Under the pieces are notes generated by a model, which saw only the letters and a program-made list of their open reading frames with translations, was not told where the DNA came from and ran no database searches. A stretch of 64,000 bases of DNA, taken from contig NZ_CP108529.1 in NCBI RefSeq assembly GCF_036002945.1, positions 8,179,001 to 8,243,000 on the forward strand, read 5' to 3'. Made by a program: the position numbers and the translations under genes. Of the stretch, positions 44,267 to 52,907 are shown one piece after another. This DNA comes from Streptomyces sp. NBC_01224. Lineage in GTDB: Bacteria; Actinomycetota; Actinomycetes; Streptomycetales; Streptomycetaceae. How positions within the stretch are numbered: the stretch's first letter is position 1; each line of letters begins with the position of its first letter.

Positions 44267-44611
44267 TCACGTGACAGGGTCGCCTCCCTGAGAAAGCCGA
44301 GCGCTGATCCTCTCGTCGAGTTCCGCCATGGTGCGGTGGAAGACGCGTTCGAGGTCCACGTTGTAGCGGTGAGCCAGGATGAGTACCGACCAGAGGCAGT
44401 CGGCGAGCTCGTGCTCCAGGGCAGCCCGGCCGCCCAGGTTCTCTCGCGCGCCATCCTCCGCCATGACGAGCTTGGCCAGGTCGCCGACGTCTCCCATGAA
44501 GCCGAGCATGAATTCGCTGCGTGTCCAGACTCGGCCGCGCTCACGACGGTTCAGCTCGTCATAGCGGTCGTGGATGCGGATCGCCTGCCGCTTCAATTCG
44601 TCGAGGTCCAC
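44267..44611 (-). CDS. MazG-like nucleotide pyrophosphohydrolase
   Basis: 114 residues from a GTG at 44611 with GAAGGG ahead. The all-helical MazG pattern is visible: LVMAEDGARENLGGRAALEH followed by ELADCLWSVLILAHRYNVDL. The metal-binding glutamates and aspartate are at ALEHELADCLW. Such proteins hydrolyse non-canonical NTPs or act in the (p)ppGpp-related stress response. The substrate is not predictable. Confidence 0.75.
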   Translation of the reverse strand: MDLDELKRQAIRIHDRYDELNRRERGRVWTRSEFMLGFMGDVGDLAKLVMAEDGARENLGGRAALEHELADCLWSVLILAHRYNVDLERVFHRTMAELDERISARLSQGGDPVT

Positions 44612-44752
44612 GGATTCTGTCCCTTCGGGGTGAGTGTGCTGCAGTGAGTTGCCCCGTCCGTGACGAGGAGGTGCCGGGAGCTGGCTCGATTTCTGAGACG
44701 AGCGTGGGAGCACGTGGCGACGTCGACAGGAGCGTCGGACCAGCTCGCGTGT

Positions 44753-45484
44753 TCAGGTCGAGAAGTACCGGCAGAGGACCTGGTGCAGGTAGTCCGCGCC
44801 TGAGCCGAGGCAGGCAGCCTGCTCGGCCGACGACACGAAGGCGATCTCGTCGAGCTCGGGTACGTTTCCACGCTCCGTCTCCGACACGGTGAGATCCGCG
44901 TGCCGGCGACGCACGAGTGCGCTGGGCACGGACGGGGCGAGGAAGTGGAAGCCAAGGCTGCCGAACCGTGCTCCTCGGGTGAGGCCCCACAGCCGCAGCT
45001 TCTTGTCGGCGGCGTGGATGCCGAGTTCCTCGGCCAGCTCGCGGGCGGCATGCCGACCGAGTGACGCCATGTCCAGGGGGCGGCCGGCCGCAGGCGGTTC
45101 CGCTGTGCCGCCGGGGAGGGCCCAGCGGCCGGGCGTCGCGGTGGTGGGGGAGCTGCGTCCGACCGCGAGTCCGTCCTCGGTGGGCAACAGGACGGTGACG
45201 AAGACGGCCCCGGGGACTTCTTCGGGCGGCCGGAGCTGCCGCAGGGCCCGGTGCCGGTACGTCATTCTGGCCCATCGCACCACCAACGGGCCGGGCCCGG
45301 GCGGGTCGATGCCCAGGCTCGCGACGAGGGGGCCGTCGAAGATAGAGGGGTTGTGGGCCTTCGTCTCCTCCCAGAGACGGTCGACTTTTCCCCGTTCCTG
45401 CGGTGACAGGGCGGGGGGAGGGTGCTCGACGAGGTTGATCTGGTGCGCGTCGAGGAACTCGACAGGGAGATGTCGGGGCTGCAT
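44753..45484 (-). CDS. Nudix hydrolase
   Basis: 243 residues. An N-terminal region of about 85 residues precedes a Nudix domain with GAVFVTVLLPTEDGLAVGRS, WALPGGTAEPPAAG and HAARELAEELGI, the last being the REx2EExG part of the box. There is an insertion of several residues between the glycine and the Arg-Glu pair compared with the standard spacing. The substrate is unknown. Confidence 0.8.
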   Translation of the reverse strand: MQPRHLPVEFLDAHQINLVEHPPPALSPQERGKVDRLWEETKAHNPSIFDGPLVASLGIDPPGPGPLVVRWARMTYRHRALRQLRPPEEVPGAVFVTVLLPTEDGLAVGRSSPTTATPGRWALPGGTAEPPAAGRPLDMASLGRHAARELAEELGIHAADKKLRLWGLTRGARFGSLGFHFLAPSVPSALVRRRHADLTVSETERGNVPELDEIAFVSSAEQAACLGSGADYLHQVLCRYFST

Positions 45485-45584
45485 TGGAGGTCCTTCCCGC
45501 CCGTCCGGGCGTTTGACTTGGTCGAAAGTGGCCGGTACGCGCTCCTTGCCGCCTGCGTTGGTTTGGAGGTTGCCAAGGCCGTCC

Positions 45585-46033
45585 CTACCGGCAGGTCCAG
45601 GTCATGGCCGGCGCGGGAATGGGGCGGAAGCCGAGTTGGGCGTAGAGGGGGAGTCTTTCGGGGGAGGCGTTGCGGCGGGCGGAGGAGCAGTCCTGGGAGG
45701 CGAGCCACTGCATGGTGGCGGTCGCGACGGCGAGGCCGTAGCCGCGTCGGCGCCAGGCAGGATCGGTGGCGACGGAGTGGATCTCGCCGTGGAACACGGA
45801 GCGTTGCTGGTGGGGGCTGGGGAAGCGGGGGACGTAGGTGCCGACCGCGCAGGAGGCGAGACCGGCACCGTTGGGCGCGTTGACGACGAAGCGGGGTGCT
45901 CGGAGGAGGTCGGCGAAGGCCGCCTCACACGGGGTGAGCCATTCGTGGTCCGGTGCGGGCCGCGTGGTGTCGAGCATGATGCGGCGCAGCCTGGTGAGCT
46001 GGGCTGCGTCATGGCGGTCGGCACGGCGGACAT
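45585..46033 (-). pseudogene. GNAT acetyltransferase with a frameshift right after the start codon
   Basis: The frame to 45585 encodes a GNAT domain (GEIHSVATDPAWRRRGYGLA; SPERLPLYAQLGF). Homology-like sequence extends upstream of the in-frame ATG at 45977 (RRADRHDAAQLTRLRRIM), but that frame has no start codon. An ATG at 46033 with an ideal AGGAGG site ten bases ahead lies in another frame. One missing base just after this ATG would join them. If translation begins at 45977 instead, a 130-residue protein lacking the first helix would be made. Confidence 0.6.
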
Positions 46034-46111
46034 CCGAGGTGCTCCTCCTGCATCACGAATCGGGTTGACGACGGGGTGGTGGGCCGAGCAGTTTGCGGCC
46101 TGGCGCCGGGG

Positions 46112-46819
46112 CTACGGGGCGGTGAGGGCGTGGATGATGTCGTAGAGGTGGGTGCCGTGTGCCCATCTCTTGAGGTCTTCGCGGCCGATGGTGATGAGAC
46201 GGTGGCGGGCGGCGAAGTCGAGCGCGGGCTGGGTGAATCCGTTGAGCCCGATAATGACGGCGTGGTCGGCGCCGTGCTCCGGACGGGCTGTGCCGTTGAA
46301 CTGCTGCATCGCCGGTGAGTTGACGGGCCGGCTGAGCTGCTTGCACTGGACCACGACGGTGAGGCCGTCAGGGTCGCTGGCGATGACGTCGGCGCCGAGG
46401 TCGCCTGAGCCGCCCACTCGCCGGGTATGGAGGAAGCCGTCCCGGGCGAGGAGTTCGGCGCAGGCGTGCTCGAACCCGGTCGGGCTCATGGCTTCGAGTT
46501 GCTTCATCCGGTAGGTGAGCAGGGTCGGCTCTGGCTCGACGGGTGTCGCATCCACGCTGACCGCGATGGCGCGTGTGGTGAGAAGGTCGAGGACGGCGCT
46601 GGCGAGCCGGGCGAGGAGCAGCAGTGCGGTGAGGGAGCCGAGCACGATGAGCGTGGTCCACCAGGGGTGTTCGGTGACCGCGCCCCACAGGTCCACGGTG
46701 ATCCAGTCGGTGACGGTGCCGGTCAGCCACTCCCAGAGCATCTTCCCGGCGGCCAGGGCCAGCAGGGCATACAGCAGGACCTTCAGGAAAGGGTCGAGGG
46801 AGCCGTCTTCATCGAACAC
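46112..46819 (-). CDS. Membrane-anchored Mrr-type restriction endonuclease (second of a pair)
   Basis: 235 residues. Hydrophobic segments at about 12-27 and 52-75 are followed by a cytoplasmic Mrr_cat domain: FEHACAELLARDGF, then GGSGDLGADVIASDPDGLTV and VVQCKQL, the Asp ... Gln-x-Lys core of the Mrr branch of PD-(D/E)xK nucleases. It overlaps the end of the other nuclease gene by 11 bases. Mrr proteins cut modified or foreign DNA; membrane anchoring suggests action on incoming DNA, but this is inference. Confidence 0.85.
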   Translation of the reverse strand: MFDEDGSLDPFLKVLLYALLALAAGKMLWEWLTGTVTDWITVDLWGAVTEHPWWTTLIVLGSLTALLLLARLASAVLDLLTTRAIAVSVDATPVEPEPTLLTYRMKQLEAMSPTGFEHACAELLARDGFLHTRRVGGSGDLGADVIASDPDGLTVVVQCKQLSRPVNSPAMQQFNGTARPEHGADHAVIIGLNGFTQPALDFAARHRLITIGREDLKRWAHGTHLYDIIHALTAP

Positions 46820-47546
46820 CGTTCGTCCTCCCCTCTGGGGTCGTCCGTCGGTACGGAGCGGGGGACGGTTGTCGAGTGCCGGGGAGCCGTCGGCGCGCGA
46901 GGGTGGGCAGTTGCAGGATCTGATGGAGTGGGACGCCCAGCTCTGCCCACGAACGCAGTCGCTCGCGGTCGGCCCAGCCGATCGTATGCTGGTCTCCCCA
47001 CTCCCTGGCGTTGCGGGTGAAGCTGCCGTTCGTCACGACCACTGCCGAGTTCGCCCGGTGGACGGGGCCGGCTGTCCCCTTCACCTGGTACATGACCTGG
47101 GAGCCGACCTTCGCGGCGACCTTGGTGTGCTTGGCCTGGACGACGATCCGCCCGTAGGCGGGGTGGCCGGCGATGACGTCGGCGGCCTGGTCGCCCTGCT
47201 GCCCGACCTGCCGGGCCGACCAGCCGTCCCGTATCAGCAGGTCCCGCAGCGCGAACTCGAACTGCCGGTCGTCCATCGCGTCGATCTCCGCCAGGGTGAA
47301 CCGCAGCACGGACAGACGCTGTGCTCGTGCCGTGTGCTCGCGCGCGGCTGCCGCAGCGCGCCAGGCGCCGACCGCGATACCAAGCAGGGCGAGCACGGCC
47401 ACGACGGGCCACCACCGTACGAGCACCTCGCCCACCCACACGAGCAACCGCACCACCAAGGAGACCGCTGCGGCGGCGACCAGGGCCGCCGCCCCGTACT
47501 CAGCCACGCCACGCGGCCGACGGATCGTAAAGCGTCGCCGGCCCAT
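46809..47546 (-). CDS. Membrane-anchored Mrr-type restriction endonuclease (first of a pair)
   Basis: 245 residues from the ATG at 47546, which overlaps the stop of the small membrane protein (TGATG). Two hydrophobic helices (about 19-38 and 44-62) precede the nuclease core: FEFALRDLLIRDGWSARQVG, QGDQAADVIAGHPAYGR, IVVQAKHTK (Asp ... Gln-Ala-Lys) and VVVTNGSFTRNAREW. The layout parallels the next gene, so they probably arose by duplication, but sequence identity between them is low. Confidence 0.85.
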   Translation of the reverse strand: MGRRRFTIRRPRGVAEYGAAALVAAAAVSLVVRLLVWVGEVLVRWWPVVAVLALLGIAVGAWRAAAAAREHTARAQRLSVLRFTLAEIDAMDDRQFEFALRDLLIRDGWSARQVGQQGDQAADVIAGHPAYGRIVVQAKHTKVAAKVGSQVMYQVKGTAGPVHRANSAVVVTNGSFTRNAREWGDQHTIGWADRERLRSWAELGVPLHQILQLPTLARRRLPGTRQPSPAPYRRTTPEGRTNGVR

Positions 47547-47749
47547 CAGCGGCCGGCCGACGGCGTCGCCGTCACCCCGGGCGTGGCAGGCTGTGCCGGC
47601 GCGTCCGCCTCGAACCCGAAGAACTGCCCCCACAGCACCACCACGGCGGCGATCCCGGCGATCAGCCACGGGCTCATCTTCTTCGCGGACCGCCGGGTCG
47701 GATTCCGGCGGATGTGGCCGCGCACCCGGTGATAGCCCTCAGGCGTCAT
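47546..47749 (-). CDS. Small single-helix membrane protein in the nuclease operon
   Basis: 67 residues: a basic N-terminal part (RVRGHIRRNPTRRSAKK), one membrane helix (SPWLIAGIAAVVVLWGQF) and a Pro/Ala-rich tail. It is the first gene of the operon with the two Mrr-type nucleases and is coupled to the next by TGATG. I do not recognise the family. Confidence 0.65.
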   Translation of the reverse strand: MTPEGYHRVRGHIRRNPTRRSAKKMSPWLIAGIAAVVVLWGQFFGFEADAPAQPATPGVTATPSAGR

Positions 47750-48438
47750 GAACTTTCCCCTCCCGGAACTGACGGCCGCACCAGCGCGGCCCTTCTGACA
47801 TGGATGTAGCAGCGACCACCGACACCAACTCGGCAGAACCGCACCGCGATCACTTCAAACCGGCCACCACCGTGCACGGCCTTCCATCCGCAGCCGAACG
47901 TGAGGTGAATGACCAGGTGACCATGGAGAACCGAGCGCCGCGACCGCTGAGTGCGCCCCGACCAGGCACCGCACGGCGGGCGATGCAACCGCTGGTCAGA
48001 GCGGATCCGCCGGGTAGGCCGAAGTTGGCGAGAAAGACAGGGGGTGCGCTCCCGCGTATGCGCCCGTGCGCCCCCACGCGACGTCGCCCGGATGCGGCGC
48101 CGCGACGCTTCTCGACTACCCGCCGGACACAGCAGACCTCCGATATATGGGGAGTTCGGTGATCGGTCGGCGAGGGGAACGGGGCAGGCCGAGCCGGGCG
48201 CGTTCCTCGTGGAGGGCGTTGAGCTGGTCGGCCGCGCTGGGGCCCCAGTTGGACAACTCGGTGCCCGAGACCAGCCAGTCGGCACGGGCGGAACCCGCCC
48301 TCGTTCCTCTTCCCTCGAGGAGGCGCGGGGGCACCCTGCACCACTGTCCGAATCCCGTCCTACTGCCATGCGGTGGACACGGGTTAACTCAGAAGTTCGC
48401 CCGGAGCCGGGTGGGACAACCGAAGGGAAGGGCACAAG
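47750..48438. other. Long stretch without a supported gene, upstream of the JmjC locus
   Basis: A minus-strand frame at about 48140-48280 (ADWLVSGTELSNWGPSAADQ, LNALHEERARLGLPR) looks protein-like but has no start with a ribosome site and no known match. The last 100 bases hold the ribosome site (GAAGGGAAGG) of the small peptide gene and presumably the promoter for the plus-strand locus. Confidence 0.35.
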
Positions 48439-48612
48439 ATGGCAGATCGGGCATCCACGCAGGCGGGGACCAGCCCCGAGCTTCTGATCGCCGTGGAGGA
48501 GCTGGCGACCGCGCACGACCGCAGCGAGTCCGAGCGGTCCGACGTCACCAGCTCGCAGAACAGCGCGGGCGATGACGGCGACAACCGCGACCTGAACCTC
48601 CCGAAGGAGTAA
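48439..48612 (+). CDS. 57-residue peptide, possible precursor of a modified peptide
   Basis: The ATG at 48439 has a strong GAAGGGAAGG site, and the stop lies nine bases before the JmjC gene. The peptide has a leader-like helical part (SPELLIAVEELATAHD), then a polar core rich in Ser, Asp and Asn (SERSDVTSSQNSAGDDGDNR) and ends in DLNLPKE. It has no cysteine and no membrane segment. A tiny acidic peptide fixed in front of a putative peptide hydroxylase, a reductase and a kinase-like protein is the usual layout of a RiPP cluster, but I know no described family with this sequence. Confidence 0.6.
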   Translation: MADRASTQAGTSPELLIAVEELATAHDRSESERSDVTSSQNSAGDDGDNRDLNLPKE

Positions 48613-49487
48613 GGGGAACCCATGGAGCACCGGCTCGTCACCCACATCGAGAAGGCTCTCGGCTGGGACGGGCCGGGTTCCGTGGGGACCGCGTTCGTAC
48701 GCGGCCGACTCACGGACCCGGAGCTGCCCGCCCGCCTGCTGACCCCGCACAAACTGCTGGACCTGATCAAGCGCCGCCACCTGGCCAACCCGCAGCTGCG
48801 CTGCTACGCCGAGGGCGACGAAATTCATCCGTCCACGTTCCTGTCCACCAACGTCAACCGGCGCAGGCAGGCCGTGAGTCAGGCAGACATGGCGGCCCTT
48901 GGACGGATTCTCAACGACGGCGGCACCGTGGTCCTGGACCATGTGGACTTCTTCGACCCGACGCTGGAAGTCGCCTGCCGGGCCCTGGGCTGGTGGTGTG
49001 GCGAACTGACCTCTGCCAACGCATACCTCGCGGTCGGTGACACCGACGGATTCCATCTGCACTGGGACGATCACGAGGTCATCGCCGTGCAGCTTTCGGG
49101 CGAGAAAACGTGGGAAGTGCGCGGACCGTCCCGGCAGGCGCCGATGTACCGCGACGCCGAACGCAACCGCACGCCCTCCGAAGATGTGCTGTGGAAGGGA
49201 ACCATGCGGGCCGGCGACGTCATGCACATCCCGCGCGGCTTCTGGCACACCGCCACCCGCCTCGGCTCCCGTAGCGGCGGACACTCGCTGCATGTGACGT
49301 TCGGGTTCACCAAACGGACCGGCGTCACATGGGCCAACTTCCTCTCCGACGCCGCCCGCGCCGACGAAGCGTTCCGCCGCGACCTGGAGGGCGCCGAAGA
49401 AACCGCGCACAAGATGCTGACGGACAAGCTCAGCGCTCTGGCCGCCACCCACAGCCCCGAGCGGTACCTGGACGAATTGCGATCTAG

Positions 49488-50730
49488 TAGACCGTCGCAG
49501 CTAATTTTTGGGATAGAGGTGGCGCAGTTTGATGCGTGCGTCGTGGGTGGTGAACTGCCAGTCCACGTGGCGTTGTTCGGTGTTGGTGGCGTTCTGCCAG
49601 GCCGAGAGTTCGGTGTTGAGGATGTCGAGGTCGCCGATCCGGCGGTCGAGACATTGCCGGGTCAGCGCGGAGAGTTCGATCTCGGCGATGTTGAGCCATG
49701 ACCCGTGTTTGGGCGTGTGGTGGATCTCGAGGCGTTGGGCCAGGGCGAAGGCCTCTTCTGGTTCGAATGCCTCGTACAGTGAGGCGATGCCGTGGGTGTT
49801 GAGGTTGTCCATCACCAGCACCACGGCCTCGGCGTCGGGGTGATCCACGCTCAGCAGCTGCTTGACCTGGCCGGCCCAGTCGATCCGGGTCCGCTGGGAC
49901 AGTGCCTGAACTCGACGCCACCCGCGCAGGGGTTCGACCCACACGAAGATCGAGCACGTGCCGCAGCGGATGTACTCGCTGTCCTGGCAGGCGTCGTGAC
50001 CAGGGCGGGCCGGGAGCGGGTCGCGGGCATGGTCGAGGAGCTGGTAGGGCTTCTCGTCCATGCACACCACCGGACGTGCCGGGTCATAGGGCCGGGCGTA
50101 GACGGCCAGCACGTCTTCCATCCGGGCCGCGAACTCCGCGTTCGCTCGTGGTGGGATGGTCCAGCACTTCTTCAGGTGAGGACGCAGTTCCGTTTTTTTA
50201 AGACCCGCCCGATGGTGGAGTGGTCCAGATCGGGGATGTCCTCGACCAGCGCGACGTGCTTCTCCAGCAGCCGCAGTGACCACCGGGCATGGCCTTGGGG
50301 TGGCTGTGAGCACGCCATCGCAATCAGCCGGGCTTCGACCTCACCAGTCACCGGCGAGGGCACCGGTGGGAGGTCGCGCTTCTTCCGCGCGATCGTGGCG
50401 TGAACATCGCCACCGGTCTCGGCGAAACGCTTGGCGACCAGCCGCAACGTCTCACCGGAGACGCCGAGCCGGGCCGCGATCACCTCCTTGGGATCCGCCT
50501 CACCCGCCGAGGTATCCAGCGCAAGCAGCACCCGCGCACGCATGATCATCGAGGCCCCACGAACACCTGTCGTGGTCACCCGGACCAACTCCTCGCGATC
50601 CTGCGCGGTCAACCTGACCGGCCGCTTCTTCTGCGAACCCACAACAACAGTCCTGTCTGGCAAAGGGGAAGGCATCTGCCAGACACCAACCTCCCAACCA
50701 GGCACGCCATAACTAAGCAGCGACACGCTA
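49488..50730 (-). mobile_element. IS630-family insertion sequence, complete
   Basis: The element is bounded by CTAG on both sides (49484-49487 and 50731-50734), the target duplication expected for IS630 types. Ends are imperfect inverted repeats (TAGACCGTCGCAGCTAA on the left; the complement of the right end reads TAGCGTGTCGCTGCTTA). It is about 1.24 kb and carries a two-frame transposase on the minus strand. Both ends and the catalytic residues are intact, so it may be active. Confidence 0.9.
49501..50675 (-). CDS. IS630 transposase, two frames joined by a probable -1 frameshift
   Basis: The first frame starts at 50675 and ends at 50172; it contains the HTH part (VIAARLGVSGETLRLVAKRF) and ends in IGRVLKK. 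The second frame continues from the same KK with TELRPHLKKCW and carries the DDE residues: VVCMDEKPYQ, VLVMDNLNTHG and HGSWLNIAEIE. At the overlap the coding strand has seven adenines in the A-AAA-AAA arrangement (50193-50199), a classical slippery heptamer. A -1 slip there fuses the two parts exactly. Confidence 0.85.
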
Positions 50731-50989
50731 CTAGCACCCCGCCCGCACGTCACATGCCCGATGTGACCGCCTTCGGCCGACCGGAGGCGGTCGCGGCCGT
50801 CACCGAGTTCGCCCCCTCCATCATCCGTACTGGCGACACGATCCAAGTCTGTGGCGGGGGCAAGCGGCTGACCCTCCACGAGCGCGCGGAACCGGGCCTC
50901 CGTGCGCTCCTTTCGGGTCACCCGGTCTACCTCGACGGCGCCGACGAGGACACCACCATCCTGGCCGACCTGCTCGTCACGGAGGGGCT

Positions 50990-51799
50990 GTGCGAACCAC
51001 TGACGGAAATGTCGTCCTCGGGCTATACCGGTCTGGTCACGCCCGTGACGTACTCGAAGCAGCCGCCGACCTCGGCGTAGCGCGCCTCGACACCGCCTCG
51101 AACTACCTCCGACATCGTTCACACGAGGCACTGAAGACGCAGGCCGGCGATCTCCTGCCGAACTTCTCGGTCTCCACCAAGGTCGGGTACTTCCCAGGGG
51201 AACACTCCCTCGCCCCCGCCCGCCTGCGCGCCGGAGTCGAGCAGGCCGCGAAGGACCTGGGACGGGAGCCGGACACGGTGCTCCTCCATAACCCCGAGCA
51301 CTCCCACCCCGACGCAGAGACGCTGGCCCAGGCGTGCGCGGCCTTGGCCGACGCCGCGCAGACGGGGCTGTGCGGGGGGTGGGGGGTATCAAGCTGGGAT
51401 CCACGCCCGCTCGTGGACCTGGACGCACCCCGCCCTGACGTCCTCATGGTCCGATCAGGGTTACTCGTGAGTGCCGACGTCCTTGAGGCGGCCGAGGCCT
51501 TTGTGACGCGGTGGTGTCCGTCGCAGGTGTGGGGCATGAGCCCCTTCGGCGGAAGTACGGCCGAGACGGTGTGGGAACGCTTCGATCCGCGGATCTTCCT
51601 GCGAAAGTCCCCATCGGCCACGAGGGTCCAGGCGGCGTTCCGCTCCGCCTACGGCCTGCCCCGGGTCGACGCGGTCGTGGTCGGTACGGACAACGTCGAC
51701 CACCTGCGGGAACTGGTCGGCGCCCTGGCGTATGAGGTCGACGACCAGGTGGTCCGGGAGTACCGGGAGCTCCTCCAGGCCCGCCGTCAGCTCGTCTGA
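50990..51799 (+). CDS. Aldo/keto reductase
   Basis: 269 residues from a GTG that lies 91 bases inside the end of the JmjC frame. AKR hallmarks are present: GVARLDTASNYLRHRSHEAL (catalytic Asp and Tyr), STKVGYFPG (Lys), DTVLLHNPEHS (His) and GGWGVSSWD. The C-terminal part DAVVVGTDNVDHLRELVGAL fits the cofactor side. The long overlap suggests strict co-expression with the JmjC enzyme; its job may be reduction of an oxidised group on the product of that enzyme (inference). Confidence 0.8.
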   Translation: MRTTDGNVVLGLYRSGHARDVLEAAADLGVARLDTASNYLRHRSHEALKTQAGDLLPNFSVSTKVGYFPGEHSLAPARLRAGVEQAAKDLGREPDTVLLHNPEHSHPDAETLAQACAALADAAQTGLCGGWGVSSWDPRPLVDLDAPRPDVLMVRSGLLVSADVLEAAEAFVTRWCPSQVWGMSPFGGSTAETVWERFDPRIFLRKSPSATRVQAAFRSAYGLPRVDAVVVGTDNVDHLRELVGALAYEVDDQVVREYRELLQARRQLV

Positions 51800-52626
51800 A
51801 GTTCCTTCATCACTCGCTCCGCCGTCTCCCGGGCGGCCCCCAGTCGGGGGTCGTCCGGGTCTGCGTGAGGGCCGAGGATTTTCGCTGCGACGAACAGCGT
51901 CATCAGCTTGCCGTCCCGGCTCTCCAGATCGTCACGCCGCTCGCTGCGAATGCGGTCGGCCAGAGCGGGGACGGCGAGGGAGGCGCCCCACAGACTTGCC
52001 GCGTCGAGGCCGCACGGGGCCATGCCCCAGTCCTCCCAGTCGAACACGCAGAACACCGGCGCTGTCATATTCGCCCAGTTGAAATCCGCGTGGGCCGGGC
52101 GCCATTCGACCACGGGCGTATCGAAGCCGGGGAAGACGCTGTGGATTGTTCCCGTGACGAGTTCCTGTGTGAGGGTCTCGGTATCGGGTGTCGCGATCCG
52201 GTTGGTGTGCTGCGCGGCGAGGGCATCCAGGGAGGCATTCAGTGCGGCCCACCACTCCTCCGACAGCTGTGGGTCCTCTGCCACTACGGCGCTGCCCACC
52301 GGTGCCCCCGGCAGCAGCTCCGTCTCGTCCGCCCGCCACATCACTGGCTCTGTCTCGTCCCGCCATGCGACGCCGGCGAGCCAGGCTGGTTTTGCGATCC
52401 CGAATAGGGCCTCAGCGGACGCGGTGCCGTCCCCACCCTGAACCCCGATCCGGTCGAGCCCGCGCCGCTCGATACGGACCCATGTAGCGCGATCCGTACG
52501 CGCGCCAAGAGACCGGCGCTTACGCACCACCGTCTCCTGGTCCAGGCTCACCCCCAGGGACAGCTCCACACGGTTGAGTACGGCTTCCACGGGCTCCTTG
52601 CGTAGATCCACCGAACGTAGCGTCAT
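51787..52626 (-). CDS. Aminoglycoside-phosphotransferase-like (APH) protein
   Basis: 279 residues from the ATG at 52626; an ATG ten codons upstream is possible. The catalytic loop HADFNWANM (H-x-D-x-x-x-x-N) and the metal-binding VFDWEDWG are intact, as in APH/choline-kinase-like enzymes. The N-terminal lobe is divergent. It is convergent with the aldo/keto reductase, overlapping its end by 13 bases. APH-like proteins often accompany small natural-product clusters as kinases or self-protection enzymes; no drug substrate can be named. Confidence 0.8.
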   Translation of the reverse strand: MTLRSVDLRKEPVEAVLNRVELSLGVSLDQETVVRKRRSLGARTDRATWVRIERRGLDRIGVQGGDGTASAEALFGIAKPAWLAGVAWRDETEPVMWRADETELLPGAPVGSAVVAEDPQLSEEWWAALNASLDALAAQHTNRIATPDTETLTQELVTGTIHSVFPGFDTPVVEWRPAHADFNWANMTAPVFCVFDWEDWGMAPCGLDAASLWGASLAVPALADRIRSERRDDLESRDGKLMTLFVAAKILGPHADPDDPRLGAARETAERVMKELQTS

Positions 52627-52907
52627 ACGACCGAACGTACCAAGTTGAAGTTGCATTTCGAGGGAGATCCCACCTGGCGCTACTTCTTCCTCCGGACTCT
52701 CACGTCGACCGGTGACGATCCGCGCGTCGACCAGCTTGGATGGCCGACAGACCGCTGCGGCAGGTTGAACGAGAACGTCAGAGGAGTGGGGCGATCAAGC
52801 CGCCGGGGAGCTCCTCATTCGCCTGGTTATAGGGCGTGGCGTTGTGGAAAGATCAAGCTCTGTGGCCCAGGTCAGCCCGCGACGCCGGCGTCAGGTCACG
52901 CGAAGAG

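Larger units (their letters stand above)
48622..51080 (+). pseudogene. JmjC-domain hydroxylase-like gene, split by an IS630 element
   Basis: The coding parts are 48622-49487 and 50735-51080. Removing the element and one CTAG copy restores a single 404-codon frame across the junction (ELRSS then TPPARHMPDV), so the insertion is the only lesion. The N-terminal part is a cupin/JmjC domain like those of bacterial ribosomal-oxygenase proteins: GFHLHWDDHEVIAVQLSGEK with iron ligands His147 and Asp149, and VMHIPRGFWHTA with His209. The C-terminal part is a winged-helix-like cap (LHERAEPGLRALLSGHPVYL; LLVTEGLCEPLTEMSSSGYT). Fe(II)/2-oxoglutarate enzymes of this kind hydroxylate protein or peptide side chains. 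Confidence 0.85.

Noticed and set aside
47746..49452. A 568-codon minus-strand frame
   Set aside because: Antisense to the small peptide and JmjC genes; no domain seen.
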